A DNA stretch of 28,475 nt, taken from contig JAKIUK010000053.1 of assembly GCA_021647585.1 (NCBI GenBank), forward strand, positions 1 to 28,475. Direction: 5' to 3'. The stretch comes from Methylococcaceae bacterium (lineage in GTDB: Bacteria > Pseudomonadota > Gammaproteobacteria > Methylococcales > Methylomonadaceae). This document shows positions 23,613 through 28,475 of the stretch, one piece after another (the stretch's first letter is position 1; each line of letters begins with the position of its first letter). The translations under genes and the position numbers were made by a program. The notes under the pieces are model-generated. The model was given only the letters and a program-made list of their open reading frames with translations. It had not been told where the DNA came from and ran no database searches.

Positions 23613-25038
23613 TCACTCCCGATCAAAATCTAGCGGGCTTTTTGTTTGTTTCAATGTTCTGCTTTGCACGGTATGGGTGTAGATCATAGTTGTTCTCACA
23701 TCACTATGACCTAAAAGTTCTTGAATCGTTCTGATATCATAATTAGCTTGTAATAAATGACTGGCAAATGAATGGCGAAGGGTATGAGCCGTTGCCCGTT
23801 TAGTAATTTTGGCATCATTAACCGCCCGTTTAATGGCCTTTGAAACCACAGACTCATGAATATGATAACGTCGTTTTTCTTTTGTTTCAGATAATAGAGT
23901 CAATGACTTGGCTGGAAAAAACCACTGCCAGATAAACTCTCTTGCCGCATTCTTATATTTACGATCTAATTGGGCTGGCAAAAACGTACCTGAGAATTTG
24001 GCTATTAAATCCGCATCATGAATTGCCGCTACTTTTTTTAACTGTTTTTGTAAATCTGGAACAATGCTTTGTGGTATAGGTACGGTTCGATCTTTTTTCC
24101 CTTTACCATCATGAATCGTAACGATGCCGGCATCAAAATTAAAATCTTGCACCCGTAATTTCAAACTTTCAAAAAGTCTTAACCCGCAGCCATAAAGTAA
24201 TTTAGCAACCAAGTCGACCGGGTCGACTAAATAATCAAAAATAAGATCACAACATCCCGAGATAACACCACTGGAATATAAGGTTTTCGCTTAGCCCTGA
24301 CAACACCTTTAATTTCACCAAACTCCTGTTTAAGCACATGCTTAAATAAAAACAACAACGAATTAAATGCCAGATTCTGGCTAGCGGCAGAGACTTGTTT
24401 TTCAACAGCCAGAAACGTTAAAAAATCAATAACATCCTGCTGTGAAAGTTTTTGGTAATCTTTGCTTTTAGTAAACATTTGTAATTGACGTATATACCCC
24501 CGGTAAGCCTTGAGTGTTTTAGGCGAATAATGGCGAATTTTAATTTCGTTAACCAGTTGATCAAACACAAACACCCAGCTGGTCCCTGTGTCCTCAGATA
24601 AGTGATTGGCCATTAATGAATGAGATCTAGCCTGGGCTGAATAATTAGATCCTTGATTACTTTGAACCTCAGAATAATCATCATCATGATATTCACTACG
24701 GTTTGAAATTAACTGGCTGGAATTTACGTTCTGCTGAGAGGGTATAGAAAAACACTATCCTTAAGTAGTTGGTACTCAGAAGCAGCATGCAATTTTAATA
24801 ACAAAGACACTGAATGTTTAGCCTGATTTTGTTGTTGTACAGACTGATTTTTATCCTGTAATTTCTGCAGAAATAAAGGCAAACTGTCCGAGCGGAAAAC
24901 ATCATGCTGGTACTTATGACAAAAGTCCCAATAGAACCGCAGCCACTTTTTATAAACCGCCTTATCTTTGTCAGAAAAGGATTTACTCAGCAAAAGATTA
25001 TCAAACTTTTGAATTAAAGTATCTGGAAGTTTAAGCAT
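23613..25038 (-). pseudogene. Long integron-type tyrosine integrase, broken by two single-base deletions
   Basis: Three frames join into one protein. The first (from ATG 25038) is a roughly 100-residue N-terminal extension (YKKWLRFYWDFCHKY). After a deletion near 24730-24740 the next frame gives a low-complexity linker (SEYHDDDYSEVQSNQG) and the core-binding domain (HYSPKTLKAYRGYIRQLQMF). After a second deletion near 24245 the catalytic domain follows: LLYGCGLRLFE (first Arg), HTLRHSFASHLL, LLGHSDVRTTMIYTH (Tyr). FIWQWFFPAKSL then RRYHIHESVV is the extra patch unique to integron integrases. The span of 1426 bases plus two restored bases equals exactly 476 codons. All R-H-R-H-Y residues survive, so inactivation looks recent, or the frameshifts are sequence errors. 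An attI and cassettes would lie to the right. Confidence 0.8.
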
Positions 25039-25510
25039 GAATGTTAATCATAAACTAGTTACCATGTTATTAATGTATGTTATCTAGTTTAGTATTATAA
25101 GTCTAACGGCTTTTCTATTGCTAAACTATTTGAATTGGGGTTAGAATAACCAGACCGAGACAATCACTTGTTATCTTCTATTTTTAGAGCTTTCAGTGGA
25201 AAAGAAATGCATTGTTGAAAGAGCTAAAATTGATCGTTGTGAAGCCAGTTTGATTGGAATAAAAGTAAGCTAGACACGGTGAACATAAACCTGTGAAAAA
25301 GCTGGAAATGACGTGGAAATACAAGATGTCGCTTTTTCAAAGTCCGCAGAGGAAATTAAGAGAAAGAGCTGAAAGAGCCAGAGCTGAGTTTTGATGTTTA
25401 CCAAGTTGAGTGCTTAAAAGCGGAGCGCGGACGACTTCTACGTAATTAAAAAGAATGGATAAAAGGAGGTAACAGCAACAGAAAACACTTTAATTCTCTT
25501 GATTTTATTA

Positions 25511-25516
25511 TATAAT
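25511..25516 (+). promoter_or_regulatory. Candidate -10 box for the three-gene operon
   Basis: A perfect TATAAT, but no convincing -35 hexamer is at the right distance. It lies 73 bp upstream of the first gene and just before the inverted repeat at 25534-25560. Confidence 0.3.
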
Positions 25517-25533
25517 TATTAGTATGTGACCTT

Positions 25534-25560
25534 TTTAAAGGCATGGTAATAGCCTTTAAA
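25534..25560. promoter_or_regulatory. Perfect inverted repeat upstream of the operon
   Basis: TTTAAAGGC (25534-25542) and GCCTTTAAA (25552-25560) are exact complements with a 9-base loop, ending 23 bp before ATG 25584. It could be an operator for a dimeric repressor or a 5'-UTR hairpin controlling translation. No regulator gene is adjacent. Confidence 0.45.
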
Positions 25561-25583
25561 TAACAAAAAGAGTATTAAAATAC

Positions 25584-26174
25584 ATGGGTAGTGTTAAAGA
25601 TCAATTGCTTAAACTTCAAATAGAGCAGTTAGAACATGATGAATTCTTCCATAAGGAGATTACACGACTTAGTATTCATCAACGTCTAAACCACATGGCT
25701 CTTCATTTCTCAAAATATTCAGGAAAAGTTTGTGACTGTATTTTAAACACCCCCGATAATAATGAGCTAAAGAAAGTTATAATTGATTCCTTTATTATTT
25801 CAACTACCTGCATCAATACACTAAATATTTTATTGTCCGATAAAATACTGATAACAGGAGAAAATCAATGTAATGAAATTAGTCAACTCGGCGAACAATT
25901 ATCAAAAAAACTTATGATTAATGCTGAAGACCCTTTATGGTTAGTAAAAAAATTTCCTATTATAACGGGTGAATTAGCAAAAGCTTGCGAATCAGTTGAT
26001 CATCTAGAAGCTTTTGCATATAGAGAGTCAATTGCTGACTGTGTAGTAAAAATTAGCTCTCTTATGCTAGCAGCATCCTATCACTTAAAAATTGATTTGA
26101 TTTTAGAAGTATCACTACGTCTTACAGAAGTTAAGAAAAAATCAATTTTTTTCAATCATTACCTGACACGCTAG
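25584..26174 (+). CDS. All-helical MazG-like NTP-pyrophosphohydrolase-type protein
   Basis: 196 residues, almost entirely helical. The N-terminal HKEITRLSIHQRLNHMAL (23-40) and HFSKYSGKVCD (41-51) resemble the 'H-x-x-LH-x-(A/T/S)KY-x-GK' pattern of MazG-like proteins. Later, ITGELAKACE (127-136) and YRESIADCVVKISSL (146-160) recall the paired acidic helices of the all-alpha NTP pyrophosphatase fold (E-x-x-E, then E-x-x-D). Here E130, E148 and D152 remain, but the first acidic position of the E-x-x-E helix is I127, so activity is doubtful. The family hydrolyses (d)NTPs to monophosphates. First gene of a tight three-gene operon (16 bp to the next), next to a dCTP-deaminase-fold protein, so a nucleotide-related role fits. 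Start ATG 25584 has a weak ribosome-binding site. Confidence 0.55.
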   Translation: MGSVKDQLLKLQIEQLEHDEFFHKEITRLSIHQRLNHMALHFSKYSGKVCDCILNTPDNNELKKVIIDSFIISTTCINTLNILLSDKILITGENQCNEISQLGEQLSKKLMINAEDPLWLVKKFPIITGELAKACESVDHLEAFAYRESIADCVVKISSLMLAASYHLKIDLILEVSLRLTEVKKKSIFFNHYLTR

Positions 26175-26190
26175 GTCAAAAGGTTTTTAT

Positions 26191-26952
26191 ATGACATTTT
26201 GGAGTAGTCAAACACTTACAGAAAAATTACCGACACTTATTTCACCTTGTGACCCCGATAGAATAGAACAAGCATCTTACACGTTAAGAATTGGTAAAGA
26301 GATTTATATTACTAAAGATCAAGATAGTAATGACAGCCAACACACAAAAAGATCATTAAGTGAAAAACAGGCTTTCGTTATCCCCTCAGGACAGTTTGCT
26401 TTTTTATTAACAAAAGAAACCGTGAAAGTACCTATTGATGCTATTGCCTTTATTTCTATGAAAGCAGGTTTTAAATATAAAGGACTTATAAATATATCTG
26501 GTTTTCACGTTGATCCGGGGTTTGAAGGGAAGCTGCTATTTTCTGTTTATAATGCAGGTCCAAGTTCCATTCATATTGCTCATGATGACCCCTGTTTTTT
26601 AATTTGGTATGCTAATCTTGACCATAAAGATAATAAACCTAGGACAAAAAAAGGTTTTTCGGAAATCCCTATGAGTGTTTTGAATCAGATTTCAACAGAT
26701 GAGGTTTATTCTATACAGGCACTTGTAGAAAAAATATCAAAAACAGAATCATTACTCTCTGATGTTAAGGCCAAATATGAATCCATTAAATTTTGGAAAA
26801 GTATAACATGGTGGCTGGCGACCGCTGTAATTGCAATCATAATTAACCTTGTTATTAATATAGATACAATTTACGAACATAAAAAAAGGTTTGAAAGTTA
26901 CTGGACAGGGGCATCCACAACCAAGTCACAAAGCAATAACTCGAATCATTAA
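26191..26952 (+). CDS. Membrane-tethered dCTP-deaminase/dUTPase-fold protein, catalytic Glu missing
   Basis: 253 residues. Residues 1-145 align with the Dcd/trimeric dUTPase beta fold: start LTEKLPTLISPCDPDRIEQA, ASYTLRIGKEIYI, FVIPSGQFAFLLTKETVKVP, and FHVDPGFEGKLLFSVYNAG (105-123). In Dcd the segment reads IDPGW-x-G-x-IVLEFYN with the catalytic glutamate (E138 in E. coli); aligned without gaps, that position is S118 here, so deamination is unlikely. A linker and coiled coil (about 170-200, EVYSIQALVEKISKTESLLS) lead to one transmembrane helix (about 206-224, TWWLATAVIAIIINLV) and a short basic tail. Such a tail is not part of housekeeping Dcd. I infer a membrane-located nucleotide sensor or binder. 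Middle gene of the operon, 11 bp before the next. Confidence 0.75.
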   Translation: MTFWSSQTLTEKLPTLISPCDPDRIEQASYTLRIGKEIYITKDQDSNDSQHTKRSLSEKQAFVIPSGQFAFLLTKETVKVPIDAIAFISMKAGFKYKGLINISGFHVDPGFEGKLLFSVYNAGPSSIHIAHDDPCFLIWYANLDHKDNKPRTKKGFSEIPMSVLNQISTDEVYSIQALVEKISKTESLLSDVKAKYESIKFWKSITWWLATAVIAIIINLVINIDTIYEHKKRFESYWTGASTTKSQSNNSNH

Positions 26953-26963
26953 GTCAGCCTTTA

Positions 26964-27941
26964 ATGATCAAAACAACAAAAATTTACGATCTATACTGGA
27001 AGTTTGCAGCGGAACGTCAAAATATTTTTTTAAACCGGCTAAATGGCCAAACTAACGATCTAATTAACGATCTAACTAACGATCCTATTCTAAAAAAATA
27101 CCGATTTACAAATGCCTATCGTGCATCAGATAGAGTAAGTCAATTTCTTCTTCGCCATGTTATTTATTCTGGAGACCAATCACCTCAAGAGGTTTTCTTT
27201 CGTACAATTCTTTTTCGATTTTTTAATCGTATATCAACTTGGAAAAAACTAACTAATGAACTCGATCACATTAGTTACTCTAATTACGATTTTCGTTTAT
27301 ATGATGAAATATTGAGTACCACCATTAATGGTGGCAATAAAATATATTCAGCAGCCTATATTATGCCTTCTGGAACAAAGGAGTTTGGGTTTCCGAGAAA
27401 ACATCAAAATAACTTAAAGCTATTAGAATTAATGATGATGGAAAATGTTCCTGAAAAAATTGCAGGAATCAACAATCTTGAGAAAGTTTTTACTATTTTA
27501 AAGAGCTACCCAACACTAGGAAACTTCCTTTCTTATCAATATGCTATTGATCTAGCATATAGTAATCTTAACTGTGGACTGGAAAGTGATTTTATTGTTG
27601 CCGGGCCAGGTGCATTGAGAGGCATAACGAAATGCTTTAGTAATATAGATAAAAAGACTCCTAATGAAATTATTCAATATGTTACTGAACGTCAGGATGA
27701 AGAGTTTGCTTGTAGAAATATTGACTTCAAAAATTTATTTGGTCGTCCTTTACAGTTGATAGATTGTCAAAATATTTTTTGTGAAATAGACAAATATGCG
27801 CGAGCATCTAACCCTGAGTTAACGGTAGGAGGGAGATCAAAAATTAAACAAAAATTTTCTCTAAATAAAGAGAAGTTAAGTTTGTATTTTCCTGAAAAAT
27901 GGGAAATAAACGAGAACATTCCAAAAGAGTACAAAACCTAA
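26964..27941 (+). CDS. 5-hmdU DNA kinase helical / alpha-glutamyl-putrescinyl-thymine pyrophosphorylase family protein
   Basis: 325 residues. Family landmarks in order: YDLYWKFAAERQNIFLNR (8-25), DPILKKYRFTNAYRASDRVS (40-59), VFFRTILFRFFNRISTW (77-93), GGNKIYSAAYIMPSG (123-137), LGNFLSYQYAIDLAYS (185-200), DFIVAGPGALRGITKCF (209-225) and FGRPLQLIDCQNIFCEIDKY (259-278). These match the helical, DNA-glycosylase-like domain described from phage thymine hypermodification, where pyrophosphorylated hydroxymethyl-uracil in DNA is replaced by glutamate or putrescine; many bacterial members are annotated only as 'nucleotide kinase domain' proteins. I see no separate P-loop kinase domain, so the kinase name may mislead. 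A 12-bp tandem repeat expands the N-terminal loop. Third gene of the operon. Confidence 0.75.
   Translation: MIKTTKIYDLYWKFAAERQNIFLNRLNGQTNDLINDLTNDPILKKYRFTNAYRASDRVSQFLLRHVIYSGDQSPQEVFFRTILFRFFNRISTWKKLTNELDHISYSNYDFRLYDEILSTTINGGNKIYSAAYIMPSGTKEFGFPRKHQNNLKLLELMMMENVPEKIAGINNLEKVFTILKSYPTLGNFLSYQYAIDLAYSNLNCGLESDFIVAGPGALRGITKCFSNIDKKTPNEIIQYVTERQDEEFACRNIDFKNLFGRPLQLIDCQNIFCEIDKYARASNPELTVGGRSKIKQKFSLNKEKLSLYFPEKWEINENIPKEYKT
27054..27089 (+). repeat. In-frame 12-bp tandem repeat, three units
   Basis: Units AACGATCTAATT, AACGATCTAACT and AACGATCCTATT encode N-D-L-I, N-D-L-T and N-D-P-I. The expansion lengthens the loop before the conserved DPIL motif and can change copy number without shifting the frame. 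Confidence 0.8.
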
Positions 27942-27953
27942 AGCGTATACGCT
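27942..27953. other. Perfect 12-bp palindrome directly after the operon
   Basis: AGCGTATACGCT starts at the base after the operon's stop codon. No T-run follows, so it is not a classical terminator; it may be a protein-binding site or mRNA-end hairpin. Confidence 0.35.
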
Positions 27954-27985
27954 GAAAAGTAAACCTGATGTTTGCCGAAAAATCT

Positions 27986-28033
27986 AATAACTTGTCAATC
28001 AACTATATGGCGATAGAGCCGCCAATAGTTATT
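27986..28033 (+). terminator. Bulged hairpin downstream of the operon
   Basis: ACTATATGGCG (28002-28012) pairs with CGCCAATAGT (28020-28029) except for one bulged A. Outer AATAAC (27986-27991) and GTTATT (28028-28033) also pair, in competition at the edge. Possible transcript end. An attC was considered and rejected because GTTATTT does not fit GTTRRRY. Confidence 0.35.
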
Positions 28034-28084
28034 TCATGGTTCTTCTCGCTATTTTTACCATGTGACGTTGTGCTTGTTTAAAGC

Positions 28085-28225
28085 GAAAGAGCAGAAGCTG
28101 CTGTGTCATCAACTTACGGGGGACAGAAATGATATTTGGTCGGTAAAAGTGAGTGGAAATTGGCGAGTAACTTTTCGAATGAATGGCGAGCATGCAGTTG
28201 TGTCAATTATGAAGATTATCATTGA
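28085..28225 (+). pseudogene. higB: Relic of a HigB/RelE-type toxin
   Basis: The frame reads LLCHQLTGDRNDIWSVKVSG then NWRVTFRMNGEHAVV, matching the C-terminal half of HigB (GDR-x-x-x-WSV-x-V-x-GNWR-x-TF). One base is missing near 28200; in the shifted frame the typical end NYEDYH-stop (to 28225) is recovered. The N-terminal half is absent. HigB toxins are ribosome-dependent mRNA nucleases. This truncated, frameshifted copy cannot be active. Confidence 0.65.
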
Positions 28226-28234
28226 GGTAAAACT

Positions 28235-28475
28235 ATGTTAATGCACAATCCCCCTCACCCTGGACTAATAATAAAAGAGCTCTGCTTGGAGCCTTTAGGG
28301 GTAACAGTCACTGATGCAGTTAAGGCACACGGGTGTTAGTCGAAAAACATTGTCCAGTATTATTAATGGAAAGGCTGGTATAAGCCCTGAAATGACAGTT
28401 CGTTTATCTATTGCTTTTAATACTTCTTCTGAAAGTTGGATGAATCAACAATCACAATATGATTTGTGGCAAGTA
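28235..28475 (+). pseudogene. higA: Frameshifted HigA-type antitoxin (continues past window)
   Basis: Starts ATG 28235 (MLMHNPPHPGLIIKELCLEP, as in HigA antitoxins) and reads VTVTDAVKAHGC before a premature TAG at 28337-28339. The helix-turn-helix continues in the +1 frame from about 28332: GVSRKTLSSIINGKAGISPE and ESWMNQQSQYDLWQV at the edge. One extra base at about 28328-28331 explains it. HigA is an XRE-type repressor that binds HigB and its own promoter. It starts 9 bp after the toxin relic ends, the normal higBA order. Confidence 0.7.

Larger units (their letters stand above)
25039..25583. other. 545-bp gap between integrase and operon; attI/attC-like inverted pair
   Basis: GTCTAAC (25101-25107) and GTTAGAA (25140-25146) carry the TCTAAC/GTTAGA inverted core pair seen at integron recombination sites, 63 bp from the integrase start. 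The 46-bp span lacks an evident inner stem, so it is not a standard attC. AAAAGGAGGTAAC (about 25461-25473) is a strong ribosome-binding-site-like sequence without a following start codon. The rest shows scraps of frame but nothing nameable. Confidence 0.35.

Noticed and set aside
25584..27941. The three genes as separate integron cassettes
   Set aside because: Gaps of 16 and 11 bp leave no room for attC sites between them; they form one operon.
27986..28033. attC site after the operon
   Set aside because: The outer pair AATAAC/GTTATT does not meet the RYYYAAC/GTTRRRY rule and the arms are asymmetric.
1..28475. CRISPR arrays, rRNA and tRNA genes
   Set aside because: No regularly spaced direct repeats and no cloverleaf or rRNA-like sequence were found by eye on either strand.

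Overview
The window comes from an AT-rich gammaproteobacterial chromosome and spans its replication-origin region. The core order mnmE-yidC-yidD-rnpA-rpmH | dnaA-dnaN-recF-gyrB is the classical gammaproteobacterial origin block. It is followed by lgt-thyA. The sequence does not fix the species; a free-living aquatic lineage such as a methanotroph or sulfur oxidiser is only a guess from the accessory genes.

Layout. 1-10.9 kb is a loose accessory region. It holds the tail of an IS481-like transposase, a TerB-like membrane protein, a small membrane protein, a FAD-dependent halogenase-like oxidoreductase, a DUF434/DUF5616 gene coupled to a lipoprotein alpha/beta hydrolase, and a ceramidase-like membrane enzyme. 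Between them lie gene relics (a VOC/PhnB tail, a DUF4124-thioredoxin pseudogene, a secreted-protein tail). Four copies of a short non-autonomous element with 15-bp terminal inverted repeats are scattered through 2.2-12.8 kb. An IS110-family (IS1111-type) element has inserted exactly into the terminal repeat of the third copy, and its downstream non-coding region carries a 9-base match to that target, as a target-recognising guide RNA would.

10.9-23.5 kb is the conserved core: thyA and lgt overlap by ATGA, then gyrB, recF, dnaN and dnaA, all leftward. Three ParB-binding (parS) palindromes sit at the recF/gyrB junction, two of them overlapping the end of recF. The AT-rich dnaN-dnaA gap carries two perfect DnaA boxes and is the likely oriC. 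Rightward from the dnaA/rpmH divergent region run rpmH, rnpA, yidD, yidC and mnmE.

23.6-28.5 kb is accessory again. It contains a long integron-type tyrosine integrase broken by two single-base deletions and then a tight three-gene operon. The operon encodes a MazG-like helical protein, a membrane-tethered dCTP-deaminase/dUTPase-fold protein that lacks the catalytic glutamate, and a protein of the 5-hmdU DNA kinase helical / alpha-glutamyl-putrescinyl-thymine pyrophosphorylase family. Together they suggest a nucleotide-sensing or modified-thymine-related, possibly anti-phage, system and are the most interesting cargo here. The window ends in a decayed HigBA toxin-antitoxin pair.
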